In this document: positions 27,910-36,360 of the stretch, piece by piece
Layout of the letters: every line of letters begins with the position of its first letter
Numbering within the stretch: the first letter of the stretch is position 1
Made by a program: the position numbers and the translations under genes
From: Actinopolyspora erythraea
Lineage (GTDB): Bacteria; Actinomycetota; Actinomycetes; Mycobacteriales; Pseudonocardiaceae
Direction: 5' to 3'
Length of the DNA: 64,000 nt
Assembly (NCBI RefSeq): GCF_002263515.1
Contig: NZ_CP022752.1
Span: forward strand, 4,650,001-4,714,000
Notes under the pieces: generated by a model
What the model was told of the DNA's origin: nothing
What the model saw: the letters and a program-made list of their open reading frames with translations, nothing else
Database searches by the model: none

Positions 27910-27993
27910 CGTGTCTCGATCGCGTGAGTCGGACGCATCGCGAGGCCGGGTCGCTCGCCGCGTAGGTCGCTACTCACCAGCCGGTCCAACACC
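27910..27993. repeat. Dispersed intergenic repeat, copy 3 (diverged)
   Basis: Aligns with the first ~85 bp of the 28217-28344 copy in the same orientation: CGGACGCATCGCGAGGCC is identical, followed by TCGCTCGCCGCGTAGGTCGC and TACTCACCAGCCGGTCCAAC with scattered substitutions. A weak similarity to the end of the repeat resumes near 28021-28055 after an insertion. Confidence 0.65.
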
Positions 27994-28069
27994 GTTTCGT
28001 GATCTTCTCGGCGCGCGAGCGCCGAACCACCACTCACGCAGCCCGGCCACCCGCGGGTTCTCTCGTGGT

Positions 28070-28136
28070 GCTCTCGCGAGGAAGGCCCGACGTGGCGTAG
28101 TACCTACTCGATGTCGGGCCTCGCCACAGCGAGAGC
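28070..28136. other. Nested hairpin structure, possible structured RNA
   Basis: Outer arms GCTCTCGC (28070-28077) and GCGAGAGC (28129-28136). Inner arms GGCCCGAC (28084-28091) and GTCGGGCC (28113-28120) enclose a 21-nt loop containing GTAGTACCTAC. Flanking CGCGGGTTCTCTCG and GAGCCCGCGAGAGG extend the symmetry further. Could be a transcript-end structure, a mobile-element end or a small RNA; the sequence alone does not decide. Confidence 0.4.
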
Positions 28137-28216
28137 CCGCGAGAGGTTCCGCCAAGCGGACCGCCCGGCAAACCGGGCCATGCACTCCACATCCTCAGTC
28201 ATGCGGCGTGAACAGC

Positions 28217-28344
28217 GCGCGTGTCCCCGGTGCGTGAGGCGGACGCATCGCGAGGCCGGGCCGCTCGCCGCGTAGATCGCTACTCAAGAGCCGGCCCAAC
28301 GCCGCAAGGCGCCGACTCACGTGCCGGCTACCCGACCACGCACG
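28217..28344. repeat. Dispersed 128-bp intergenic repeat, copy 2
   Basis: Same orientation and length as 2631-2758 with three differences. It ends 20 bp beyond the menG stop codon. The internal AGCCGGC/GCCGGCT symmetry is kept. Confidence 0.85.
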
Positions 28345-28364
28345 CACAGGTACCACCACAATGA

Positions 28365-29054
28365 TCAAAAAGGTTTGCGGGCGTGGTGCAGGGCGACGAT
28401 CCCTCCGGTCAGATCCCGCCAGGCCACCTCGGACCAGCCGGAGGCGGTGATCGTCGCGGCGAGCTCCCGCTGGTCGGGCCAGGCGAGGATGGACTCGGCG
28501 AGGTAGACGTAGGCGTCCGGGCTGCTCGCCACGGTTCGCGCGACCGGTGGGACCGCGCGCAACGCCAACCTGCGGTAGGCGGTTCGCAGCGGCTGCCGCG
28601 TGGGCGTGGAGAACTCGCAGATCACCAGTCTGCCGCCGGGGCGCACCACCCGCGCCATCTCCCGCAGCCCGGCCGAGGTGTCGGCGAGGTTGCGCAGCCC
28701 GAACAACATGGCGACCCCGTCGAAGGCACCGTCGGCGAACGGGAGCCGCAACGCGTCGGCGGCCACCATGGGCAGCGCCCGGTGCCTGCCCGCTGCGAGC
28801 ATGCCGAGCGAGAAGTCGGCAGCCACGCAGTGAGCGCCGGTACGGGCGAACTCGGCGGTGGAGACACCGGTCCCTGCGGCGAGGTCCAGGATCCGCTCCC
28901 CCGCCACGGGTGCCAGCGCACGACGGGTGGCCTCCCGCCAGTGGCGATCGAGCCCGAACGAGAGCACCGTGTTGGTGCGGTCGTAGCCGCGAGCGACGGC
29001 GTCGAACATCGCCGCCACCGCGCGCGGGTTCCTGTCCAAGCCGGCACGAGACAC
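28365..29054 (-). CDS. menG: Demethylmenaquinone methyltransferase
   Basis: 229 residues of the UbiE/MenG family. Methylates the naphthoquinone ring of demethylmenaquinone with SAM, the last core step of menaquinone synthesis. Visible motifs: [18 protein letters not shown] at the N terminus, SAM motif [40 protein letters not shown], and the C-terminal [16 protein letters not shown] start at 29054. It points away from the inositol-phosphatase-family gene and its stop is followed closely by the repeat copy. Confidence 0.93.
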   Translation of the reverse strand: MSRAGLDRNPRAVAAMFDAVARGYDRTNTVLSFGLDRHWREATRRALAPVAGERILDLAAGTGVSTAEFARTGAHCVAADFSLGMLAAGRHRALPMVAADALRLPFADGAFDGVAMLFGLRNLADTSAGLREMARVVRPGGRLVICEFSTPTRQPLRTAYRRLALRAVPPVARTVASSPDAYVYLAESILAWPDQRELAATITASGWSEVAWRDLTGGIVALHHARKPF

Positions 29055-29377
29055 ACCCGCACTTTACTAGTAGGAGTCGGCGACCCGGCTTCCGTAGGTG
29101 GTCACTCGGCGGAACCTCTCGCACGGTTCTCGCCGCGGGGCCGGAGACCTCGGGTAGGTAGGTCGGCGCCGCGCGCCGAGTGGACCGCGTGAGGCCCTGC
29201 GGTGCCGATTGCGTGGGTGGATGTTCGGCGCTGCCGCGCCGAGGAGGGAACAGCGGGAACCGGCGCCGGGTACTTACCGGAGCGGTTGCCCCGGCCAGGG
29301 ATTCTTGACCGGAGTATCGCCGCGCGTCCATTCGCGCGTAGCCTGCTGGTTACCCTCAGCGACAAGCATGGTGCGGC
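29055..29377. other. Divergent intergenic region menG / inositol-phosphatase-family gene
   Basis: 323 bases without a credible gene. Next to the menG start is an ACTAGT/TACTAGTA AT-rich spot. A copy of the short repeat, GGTCACTCGGCGGAACC, starts at 29100. Confidence 0.45.
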
Positions 29378-30232
29378 ATGAGTGTTTCGCCTCCCCCGAA
29401 GACCGGGCGTGCCGAGCAGGCCCTGATATCACGCGCGTTGGAGATCGCGGGGCGGCTGGCCAACGAGGCGGCTGACGTCATCACGGCCACGGCGGGCAAC
29501 GACACGCCACCGGTCCGCCCGGAATCCCCGTTCGACTGGGTGACAGACGTCGGCCGCACGCTCGAACGGCACACCCGCAGGGTCCTGGCCGAGCACTTCC
29601 CGGGGATCCCCGTCTACGGTGAGGAGTTCGACGCCGCCACGGTGGGGGTCGGAGAGGCGGAGCTCCGCTGGGTGGTCGACCCGGTGGACGGAACGGCCAA
29701 TTACGTGGCCGGGGTCCCGTGGTGCGCCTACAGCCTGGCCATGCTCGACGAGCGCGGGCCGGTGGTCGGCGTGGTCGCCGATCCCTACCGGGCCCAGATA
29801 TACGCCGCCGCGCGTGACCGGGGGATGCGGGCCAACGGAACACCGGTGCGGCTGAGCGACTCCCGAGCTCCCCGGGCGAGCATCGTCTGCACCGAGTTCA
29901 CCAAGTACGGCCCCTGGCACGGCATGGACCGGTTCATCGCCAACGCCGCCGCCGACCACGTGGGGGTTCGGGTCCTCGGCTCCCCCGCGCTGGCCATCAC
30001 CCAGGTGGCGCTCGGGCAGGCGGTCGCAGCGGTGCTGCCCTCCTACGGGGAGTGGGACGTGGCGGGTGCGCTGGCCTTGGCGGTGGAGTCCGGGGCGAAC
30101 GTGCTCGACAACCGCGGCAGACCGGCGGCCCTCCCGCACGACGGACTGCTGGTGGCCGCTCCCGGCACGACCGACACCGCGTTCGGTTGGTGGCGGCAGG
30201 CCGCCGCGGAGGGGGGAGCGGCGACTCGGTAG
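29378..30232 (+). CDS. Inositol monophosphatase-family phosphatase
   Basis: 284 residues of the Mg/Li-sensitive phosphatase superfamily. The metal-binding signature is WVVDPVDGTANYVAG (the DPxDGTxN motif), with the upstream GEEF Glu that also binds metal, and the C-terminal WDVAGALAL motif. Substrate could be myo-inositol-1-phosphate (phosphatidylinositol and mycothiol supply), histidinol phosphate or fructose-1,6-bisphosphate; the sequence does not separate these. ATG at 29378. It converges on the next gene with only 7 bp between stops. Confidence 0.85.
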   Translation: MSVSPPPKTGRAEQALISRALEIAGRLANEAADVITATAGNDTPPVRPESPFDWVTDVGRTLERHTRRVLAEHFPGIPVYGEEFDAATVGVGEAELRWVVDPVDGTANYVAGVPWCAYSLAMLDERGPVVGVVADPYRAQIYAAARDRGMRANGTPVRLSDSRAPRASIVCTEFTKYGPWHGMDRFIANAAADHVGVRVLGSPALAITQVALGQAVAAVLPSYGEWDVAGALALAVESGANVLDNRGRPAALPHDGLLVAAPGTTDTAFGWWRQAAAEGGAATR

Positions 30233-30239
30233 GGAGCGC

Positions 30240-30893
30240 TCAGGCCGGTACGTCGACCAGCGCGGCGGGGTCGTTGGTCTCGGACGTTCCGTCCCCCACC
30301 GCCTTGCCCGCCAGGATCGCCGACATGGCGGGCAACAGCGGGAAGCTCTCCCGCAGCGCCGCGACTCGCCGCTGGGCCTGCTGCTGGTCCGCTCCCGCCG
30401 CGAGCTCGGCGACCACTCCCGCCAGTTGGTCTCCCAGGGCGGTGAACCGCGAGACTGCCACCGTCACCCCACCGTGAACCCGCTCCAGCGCGACGCTCCG
30501 CGTCGAGTCCGCCCCGGCGGCCATGGCCCCACCGTTGTCGAGCTCGCGGGCCAGCTGCACGAGCGCGCGAACCGTCGGCAGTTCGGCGTCCATGCGGTGC
30601 ACCACCTGCCGCAGCCCCTGTCGCGCTGGTAACGAGGAGACCGCGTCAGCGGCGCGCACCGCCCGGTGGACGGCCTGCTCACATCGGTTGAGCTCGCACA
30701 GCCACTTGTCACGGTGTTCCGCGAGGACGAGCTCGAGCGCGGTGCCACCAGCGGTGGCGGGGGTCGACGTGGGGGGTGCCGGTTCCCCGTCCACGGGAGG
30801 CGCGCTCGGCGAACGCCGGGACATCAGCCCCAGGAGCGTACCGAGCACACCAGCGGCCAGCGCTACGATCAGGTGCGTCCAGAATCCGCTCAT
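30240..30893 (-). CDS. Membrane-anchored protein of unknown function
   Basis: 217 residues. I do not recognise the family. The N terminus has one membrane helix (HLIVALAAGVLGTLLGLMS), a short Pro/Ser/Thr linker, then about 150 helical residues with many Ala, Leu, Arg and Glu, heptad-like spacing and a Cys-containing WLCELNRCEQAVHRAVRAAD stretch. It resembles membrane-tethered coiled-coil proteins of actinobacteria. The ATG at 30893 is preferred since the membrane helix follows it; the frame is open to 30998. It lies 178 bp downstream of the PaaC-like gene on the same strand. Confidence 0.6.
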   Translation of the reverse strand: MSGFWTHLIVALAAGVLGTLLGLMSRRSPSAPPVDGEPAPPTSTPATAGGTALELVLAEHRDKWLCELNRCEQAVHRAVRAADAVSSLPARQGLRQVVHRMDAELPTVRALVQLARELDNGGAMAAGADSTRSVALERVHGGVTVAVSRFTALGDQLAGVVAELAAGADQQQAQRRVAALRESFPLLPAMSAILAGKAVGDGTSETNDPAALVDVPA

Positions 30894-31071
30894 CTCCCGC
30901 GGTGCCCTTCGCTCGAACTCCCCCTGGCCGTGTACCGGGCTCCCTTGAGGTGGCGGACGGAACGAATCCCGGTCCGAGGGAACTCCCGGGGCGCGCACTA
31001 CGCCATCTCACGACTGTGCCCCACGAGCGGGGCGCTCCGCTTGGGGGAAAGTACTCAAACGTGGCCCGGCG

Positions 31072-32058
31072 CTACGTATCGACCGGCTCGTACTGGCGCA
31101 TCTCGGCGAGCAGGAACTCCAGTGCGGAGGTGTGCGTCCCGCCGCGGCCGAGCGGCTCCGCGGTCTCGTGGAACACGCGGGAGTCGGGCGGTTCCAGCCG
31201 CGCAACCGACAGCACCTCGTCGAGCAGTCTCGACACCTCGGGGCGCAGCCCGGTCGGGTCCACCGCGTAGCCGAGCGCGGCCAGGCGACTCTCCACCGGG
31301 TGCGGGGCGAACAGCTCGCCGGTCATCGGCCAGACGCGCGCCAGTCCGACGCTCATCCGCTCCCGGGAGGCGGGTGTACCGTCCCCGAGCCGGATGACCC
31401 ACTGTGCGGCGTGGTCGCGGTGTCCCCGCACCTCGGGCAGTGCCACCCGTGCCAGTTCCGAGAGCACCGGGTCACGGCTGGCGACGAGCCTGCCGAACAG
31501 TGCGGTCCGCCAGGCGGCGCAGACCATCAGCCTGGCGATGGAGACGGCGAAGTCGCCGCCGGAGCCGGGACCGCAGTCGATCTCCACCAGCCGTGCGTTG
31601 CGGAACTCCTCGACGCCACGCGCGTGTGCCAGCAGGTTCTCGTCCCTGCCACTGCCCTCGACCGCGGCGGCCCGACGCAGCAGCTCCCTCGCCTGACCGA
31701 GCAGCTCCAGCAGTATGCCGACCTGGGCGCAGTCCTCCTCCAGGTCGGGGGAATGCTGGCACCACCCCGTCTGCCGCCGCGCGAGCACCAGGGCGTCGTC
31801 GCCGAGCATCGTGCAGTAGACCGAGAGGTCGGCCGCGGGTACGTCGCTCGGAACGCTTCGGTCCGCGGCCGCCAGCGGGTTTCCCGGCGCGGCGCGCACG
31901 GTCCAGTGCCGCTCCCACGCCGGGGCCGCCGGTTCGGCTGCCACGGAGGGACCGCTGCGGCCGGAAGTCCTGTGCCGTTCGGGAAACCGCTCCGGTGTCC
32001 CACCGGCTCCGGAAGTAACCATGGCCGCCCCCAATTCGTCACCGGACCACTCGGACAC
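31072..32058 (-). CDS. PaaC-like (phenylacetyl-CoA epoxidase structural subunit-like) protein
   Basis: 328 residues. The segment LGDDALVLARRQTGWCQHSPDLEEDCAQ, continuing into LLELLGQARELLRRAA, closely follows PaaC of the phenylacetyl-CoA epoxidase (helix-bundle ferritin-like fold). PaaC itself lacks the di-iron site and supports the PaaA catalytic subunit. The N-terminal ~70 residues are low complexity and extra. No paaA, B, D, E, ring hydrolase or CoA ligase is nearby, so it is an orphan. GTG start at 32058; an in-frame ATG at 32022 is a fair alternative. Role unknown. Confidence 0.75.
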   Translation of the reverse strand: MSEWSGDELGAAMVTSGAGGTPERFPERHRTSGRSGPSVAAEPAAPAWERHWTVRAAPGNPLAAADRSVPSDVPAADLSVYCTMLGDDALVLARRQTGWCQHSPDLEEDCAQVGILLELLGQARELLRRAAAVEGSGRDENLLAHARGVEEFRNARLVEIDCGPGSGGDFAVSIARLMVCAAWRTALFGRLVASRDPVLSELARVALPEVRGHRDHAAQWVIRLGDGTPASRERMSVGLARVWPMTGELFAPHPVESRLAALGYAVDPTGLRPEVSRLLDEVLSVARLEPPDSRVFHETAEPLGRGGTHTSALEFLLAEMRQYEPVDT

Positions 32059-32304
32059 GTAGCGCGAGCACGCGTGAGTGATCGGGTACCGGCGTGTGAA
32101 CCGGACGCCGGGAGGAGCGAACTCGTCCGGTCGAAGCCGTGTCCGCCGGTTCGCTCATCGCGGACCCCCGCGTCGCGGGGAACTCCCGTTGCGGGGACCT
32201 CAGTCGTCACCGGGCCGGAAGCCGGCTTCGGCCGACAGCGCCGGGTCACACCGCCATTCTCCCACCGCGACCCGAGTTCCCCAACCGAGTGAGCGAACGG
32301 CCGA

Positions 32305-32832
32305 TCACGCTCCGCTCTCCCGAGCGGGCGGAGTCCCTCGGCCCGGTCGGTTGCGCCGCGACAGCCAGTAACCGGGCAGCACGAGTGCCCACACCACGGC
32401 CAGCGCGCTGCCGATCGGCAGCAACGCCACCGACGCGTTCCTGCCCGCGACGCGCACCAGGTCGGGATCACTCCTGTCGAACTCGACGCTGACCAGCTGC
32501 CCCTCCTGCAGTCCCATGGGATAGAGAACTCCGCCCGGTGGGACGTAGACCCGGCCGCTGTCGGTGTTGAAGCGCACCACCGCGCGCAGGTAGGACTTCT
32601 CCACGACCTCGGCCGACGCGGTACCCATGTCCCGCTCGATGCTGCGGTCGTTGAGGTGGCAGGCCAGCAGCAGCGCCAGCCCCAGCGCGGTGAGGAACCC
32701 GCCCACCGCGAGCACCAGCGTCGGCGCGAGTGCTCGGACCCCCCGAGGGGGCCGCCGCGCTGCCGAACGGTCGTCGCCTGGGTCCGATTCCGCGGTGCCG
32801 ACCGTCCGCTCCGCGTGCGTATCGCCAGTCAC
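32305..32832 (-). CDS. DUF3592-like two-helix membrane protein
   Basis: 175 residues. A first membrane helix (LVLAVGGFLTALGLALLLAC), an exposed beta-rich stretch of about 80 residues (VEKSYLRAVVRFNTDSGRVYVPP, then EGQLVSVEFDRSDPDLVRVAG), and a second helix (IGSALAVVWALVLPGYWL). This layout and the VEFDRSDPDLVRV motif match DUF3592-type proteins, whose role is unknown. GTG at 32832; the frame is open to 33096 but the extra part is Arg-rich. Divergent from menF. Confidence 0.65.
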   Translation of the reverse strand: MTGDTHAERTVGTAESDPGDDRSAARRPPRGVRALAPTLVLAVGGFLTALGLALLLACHLNDRSIERDMGTASAEVVEKSYLRAVVRFNTDSGRVYVPPGGVLYPMGLQEGQLVSVEFDRSDPDLVRVAGRNASVALLPIGSALAVVWALVLPGYWLSRRNRPGRGTPPARESGA

Positions 32833-33042
32833 GACCCGTGATTGTAGTGCTCCCCGGGAGTCAGACCGCGAAACGACCCTTCCGGGGACGGTGCGCCAGG
32901 AGCGGCCCCACCGCTCGTGGCGCGCGGTCGGGCCGCTCTCCTCGGAGAACGACTCGGATCCTCCCGGCACGTCCCGTGTGGCAACGGGCACGCGCGAGGT
33001 GGGTGTCACCCGACGGAGTCGCAGGAGACCTACCCTCGAAAC

Positions 33043-34329
33043 GTGGACCACTTCCAGCACAATCTGACTGTCCGCACACGTAGGGTTCCGCCCCAAGAGG
33101 GACGCTACGATCTTTTGGACCTGTTGCCCGAAGGGATATCACCCGATTCGGGTCCGCTTTGCTGGACCCGGCACGGTGAGGGGCTCGTCGGCTGGGGGGA
33201 GGCACTGCGCATCGAGACGGGGCACACCGAACGGTTCGTCGAGGCGGACAGGCGGTGGCAACGGCTGGCGGCGCGCATGGAGGTCGACGACGAGGTGGAG
33301 CTACCCGGCACGGGCCCGGTGGCGTTCGCCAGCATCGCCTTCGGCGATGATCCCGGTTCCTCCGTGCTGATCGTTCCCGAGGTGGTGGTCGGACAACGCG
33401 GCGGGGTGCGCTGGATCACCACGATCGGCGACCACGAACGCCGGTTGTCACCCGCCGCCCCGGCGCGGCCCCCCGGGACCGTCCGGTACGGCGACGGTGA
33501 GTTCCCCACCACCCGCTACCGCCAGGCCGTGGCCGAGGCGGTGCGCCGGATGCGCGGTTCGACGGAACTCAGCAAGGTGGTGCTGGCCCACGACCTGATC
33601 GCCACCACCACGGAACCGCTGAGTTCGCGTTACATGCTGGGCAACCTGGGCAGACGCTACCCGGGGTGCTGGACGTTCGCGGTGGACGGCCTGGTGGGGG
33701 CCACTCCGGAATTACTGCTGCAGCGCAACGGCAACGAGGTCAGCTCCCGTGTGCTGGCGGGCACGGCGTGGCCACGCGATGGGCGCACCCAGCGGCAGCT
33801 GATGGCCGAACTGCTCGGCTCCGCCAAGAACCGGGGGGAGCACACCTACGCGGTGCGTTCCCTGGCGCACGGGCTGGAGCCCTTCTGCAAGGAGCTGGAG
33901 GTGCCCACCACCCCGGAGGTGCTGCGGTTGCGCAACGTGATGCACCTGGCCTCGGACGTCTCCGGCCAGCTGGACCCGATGCTCGCGCAGAGCGGCCACG
34001 CGGGCCTGCTGCGCCTGGTGCAGGCGGTGCACCCCACGGCCGCCGTGGGAGGGACCCCCACTTCGAACGCGATCGAGTTGATCGAGGAGCTGGAGGAGAT
34101 GGACCGGGAACGCTACTCGGGACCGGTCGGCTGGGTGGACGCCGACGGCAACGGTGAGTTCGGCATCGCGTTGCGCTGCGCGCGGATCACGTGGCATTCG
34201 GGCGAGGGCTCGCGAGCTCGGCTGTTCGCGGGCTGCGGCGTGGTCCCGGACTCCGACCCGGACACGGAGGTGACCGAGGCGGAGGCGAAACTGCTTCCCG
34301 TTCGGGAGGCGTTGGAAGGGGTGCGTTGA
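33043..34329 (+). CDS. menF: Isochorismate synthase
   Basis: 428 residues of the chorismate-binding family. Converts chorismate to isochorismate, the entry to menaquinone. The catalytic C-terminal part has STELSKVVLAHDL (with the Lys that activates water), ATPELLLQR, VLAGTAWPRDG, SAKNRGEHTYAV, LRNVMHLASDVSG, VHPTAAVGGTP and GYSG-type RYSGPVGWVD. These features fit isochorismate synthase better than anthranilate or aminodeoxychorismate synthase. GTG start at 33043; the frame continues upstream without homology and no clear Shine-Dalgarno is visible. A salicylate or siderophore role is less likely given menD, menB, menE and menA within 10 kb. Confidence 0.88.
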   Translation: MDHFQHNLTVRTRRVPPQEGRYDLLDLLPEGISPDSGPLCWTRHGEGLVGWGEALRIETGHTERFVEADRRWQRLAARMEVDDEVELPGTGPVAFASIAFGDDPGSSVLIVPEVVVGQRGGVRWITTIGDHERRLSPAAPARPPGTVRYGDGEFPTTRYRQAVAEAVRRMRGSTELSKVVLAHDLIATTTEPLSSRYMLGNLGRRYPGCWTFAVDGLVGATPELLLQRNGNEVSSRVLAGTAWPRDGRTQRQLMAELLGSAKNRGEHTYAVRSLAHGLEPFCKELEVPTTPEVLRLRNVMHLASDVSGQLDPMLAQSGHAGLLRLVQAVHPTAAVGGTPTSNAIELIEELEEMDRERYSGPVGWVDADGNGEFGIALRCARITWHSGEGSRARLFAGCGVVPDSDPDTEVTEAEAKLLPVREALEGVR

Positions 34330-34367
34330 GCCCGGCCGAGCGGTTCCCCCGGCAACCGGTGGGATCC

Positions 34368-34586
34368 TCACTCCGCGTCGACGAGCCGCGCCGCGTGCAG
34401 CTTCTCCAGCACCGCGTTCACGTCGTCGGCCGCCGTCCGTCGATCCACCCGGTAAGCGATTACCAGCTTCTCCGTCACGCGCTCGGGTTCCTCGCCGTTG
34501 AGCAGGTCACGCAGCACCCTCGCCCCGGTCGGGGTGAGTTGGCCGGACCTCTCGTCCCGCAGCAGCATTCTCTTTCGGACCTCCAC
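34368..34586 (-). CDS. PqqD-like small protein
   Basis: 72 residues. The pattern LLRDERSGQLTPTGARVLRDLLNG, continuing ERVTEKLVIAYRVDRRTAADDV and VLEKLHAARLV, follows the PqqD fold (RiPP recognition element: beta-hairpin with three helices). PqqD proteins deliver precursor peptides to radical-SAM or other modifying enzymes, but free-standing homologues of unknown role also exist. No radical-SAM enzyme or precursor peptide is recognisable nearby. Convergent with menF, 38 bp apart. The first strand of the PqqD fold is short here, so a start upstream of 34586 is possible. Confidence 0.55.
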   Translation of the reverse strand: MEVRKRMLLRDERSGQLTPTGARVLRDLLNGEEPERVTEKLVIAYRVDRRTAADDVNAVLEKLHAARLVDAE

Positions 34587-34784
34587 ACTCCACCGCGCCC
34601 GACGACACCGCTCGGGTCCTCACCGACGAACCCCCGTGCCGGAGCTCCGCCCCGAAGAGCCGCACCGGCCGGGCCGAACATCCTCCGTACGGAGATTATC
34701 GGCGGGATCGCGACGCGGTACAGCTCTGGTGCTCGAAGTTCACGCGAAGGTACGACTCCCACGAACGCGGCGGTCCCGGAGGAC

Positions 34785-34816
34785 CGTCCCCGTCCGCCGC
34801 GCGGCGGACGGGGACG
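34785..34816. terminator. 32-bp perfect palindrome after the M1 peptidase gene
   Basis: CGTCCCCGTCCGCCGC followed directly by its exact reverse complement GCGGCGGACGGGGACG. It lies 24 bp past the M1 peptidase stop on the minus strand and should form a very stable terminator hairpin. The rest of the 34587-34839 gap shows no gene. Confidence 0.75.
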
Positions 34817-34839
34817 ATCGTCGAACACTCCCGCGGAAG

Positions 34840-36360
34840 TCAGCCCCTGCGGTGCGCGCGGGCCAGCAACTCGTGGGTGTGGTCCAGCCGCTCGACCGCC
34901 TTCGGCTCGGGAGCACCGGTGGACCTCGCCGAAGCCGTGGCGGGAACCCCGGTCCGCTCGCCCACCTTCGGCTTGCCCTTGCTGAACAACCACTCGTCGA
35001 AGAAACCGTCCAACCGCTGCCCGGAGATCCGCTCGGTGAGCTCGACGAACTCGGACACGGTGGCGTTGCCGCCCCGCTTCTGCTCGAACCAGGTCCGCAC
35101 GGTCTCCAGCATGGCCCGATCACCGATGCGCTCGCGCAGTGCGTGCAGCGTCATCGCCCCCCGGTTGTACACCGAGGAGTGGAACAGGTTCTCCTTGCCG
35201 GGATCACCGGGTTCGACCTGCCAGAACGGCGAGTCGGCCGGGTACGAGGAGTAGTAGTGGTCGAACAGCTGTTGGGCCGTACCGTTGCCCTGGTGCTCGG
35301 CCCACAACCACTCGGCGTAGCTCGCGAAGCCCTCGTTGAGCCAGATGCTCGACCAGTCGTCCAGCGCCACCGAGTTCCCGAACCACTGGTGCGCGAGCTC
35401 GTGGGTGACCACCGAGGTGTTGGAGCCGATCCGGAAGAAGTTGGGGCTGTAGACGGGTCTGGTCTGGTTCTCCAGGGCGAAACCGAGACCCTCGGCCGGC
35501 ACCACACCGCCCTGGGTCTCGAACGGGTAGGGACCGACGATCCCGGAGAGGAAATCCAGGATCTCCGGGGTGCGTTCCAGGCTGGACTCGGCCGCTCCCC
35601 GTAGCTCGCCGAGGCCGTCGGCGTAGGCGGTGACCATCGGCTGGTCGAAGGCGCCCTTCTTGCTGTGCACGTCGTACTGACCGATGGCCAGGAACGCGAG
35701 GTAGGTGGCGCTCTGGCTGGGCATCCGCCAGTTCCACCTGGTCCAGCCGCCCAGGCGGCTGCGAGCGGTCATCCGTCCGTTGGAGAGCACCTCGGTCCCG
35801 TTCGGCACGGCGACCGAGATGTCGAAGGAGGCCTTGTCGGAGGGGTGGTCACTGCCGGGGAACCACCACTCGGCGATCCGGGGCTGTCCCACGGCGACGG
35901 CGCCGTCCTCGGTGCGCTTCCAGGGAGTCTTCCCGTCAACCTCCACTGTGGAGGGCTTGTCGGCGTAGCTGACCACGAACGTGGCCAGGCTTCCCTCGGG
36001 CAGAGCGCGTTTCGGCGTGACGGTCACCTCGGTGGCGTCCTGCCGCTCGACCCGGGCGGGCACGCCGTTGACCCGCACGGAACGGATCTCGAGCGCGAAG
36101 TCCAGGTTGAACGAACTCAACTTCTCGGTGGGTTCGGCCACGATGGTCGTGGTGCCGCGCAGCTGGTCGTTCTCCGGCTGGTAACGCAGCCTTATGTCGT
36201 AGTGGGACACGTCGTAGCCGCCGTTGCCGGCCTTCGGGAAGTACGAATCCCCGACACCGGGCGCACCGGCACCGCCGGTTCCCGCCAACGCCGGAGTCGC
36301 GAGAACCGCCGTCGCGGCGCAGGTGGCGACAGCGGTACGTAGCGCTCGTCTCCGCAACAA
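34840..36360 (-). CDS. Secreted M1-family zinc aminopeptidase
   Basis: 506 residues. A signal peptide (RRRALRTAVATCAATAVLATPALA) ends at AGTGG. The catalytic site is HELAHQW followed 18 residues later by the Glu in NEGFASYAEWLW, and the substrate-binding GAMEN-type loop reads ALENQTRP. The N-terminal beta domain begins DVSHYDIRLRYQPENDQLRG. The C-terminal part is short (no long HEAT domain), typical of secreted actinobacterial M1 enzymes such as Streptomyces SAP-like peptidases. TTG at 36360 has AGGAG 7 nt upstream and gives a normal signal peptide; a GTG at 36396 is the alternative. Probably nutrient-scavenging, exported by Sec. Confidence 0.9.
   Translation of the reverse strand: MLRRRALRTAVATCAATAVLATPALAGTGGAGAPGVGDSYFPKAGNGGYDVSHYDIRLRYQPENDQLRGTTTIVAEPTEKLSSFNLDFALEIRSVRVNGVPARVERQDATEVTVTPKRALPEGSLATFVVSYADKPSTVEVDGKTPWKRTEDGAVAVGQPRIAEWWFPGSDHPSDKASFDISVAVPNGTEVLSNGRMTARSRLGGWTRWNWRMPSQSATYLAFLAIGQYDVHSKKGAFDQPMVTAYADGLGELRGAAESSLERTPEILDFLSGIVGPYPFETQGGVVPAEGLGFALENQTRPVYSPNFFRIGSNTSVVTHELAHQWFGNSVALDDWSSIWLNEGFASYAEWLWAEHQGNGTAQQLFDHYYSSYPADSPFWQVEPGDPGKENLFHSSVYNRGAMTLHALRERIGDRAMLETVRTWFEQKRGGNATVSEFVELTERISGQRLDGFFDEWLFSKGKPKVGERTGVPATASARSTGAPEPKAVERLDHTHELLARAHRRG

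Larger units (their letters stand above)
27451..28364. other. 914-bp non-coding interval between menG and menJ
   Basis: No open frame here looks like a real protein. It holds, from left to right: a perfect GTGAA-TAAG-TTCAC palindrome upstream of menJ (27552-27565), a diverged copy of the dispersed repeat (27910-27993), a large nested hairpin region (28070-28136), a minus-strand copy of the short TTGGCGGAACCTCTCGCG motif (about 28138-28155), and a near-exact copy of the 128-bp repeat (28217-28344) that ends 20 bp from the menG stop. Confidence 0.6.

Noticed and set aside
33043..34329. Salicylate or anthranilate synthase instead of menF
   Set aside because: The motifs fit isochorismate synthase and menD, menB, menE and menA lie nearby. 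No pyruvate lyase or siderophore genes are present, and a separate trpE exists at the right end.
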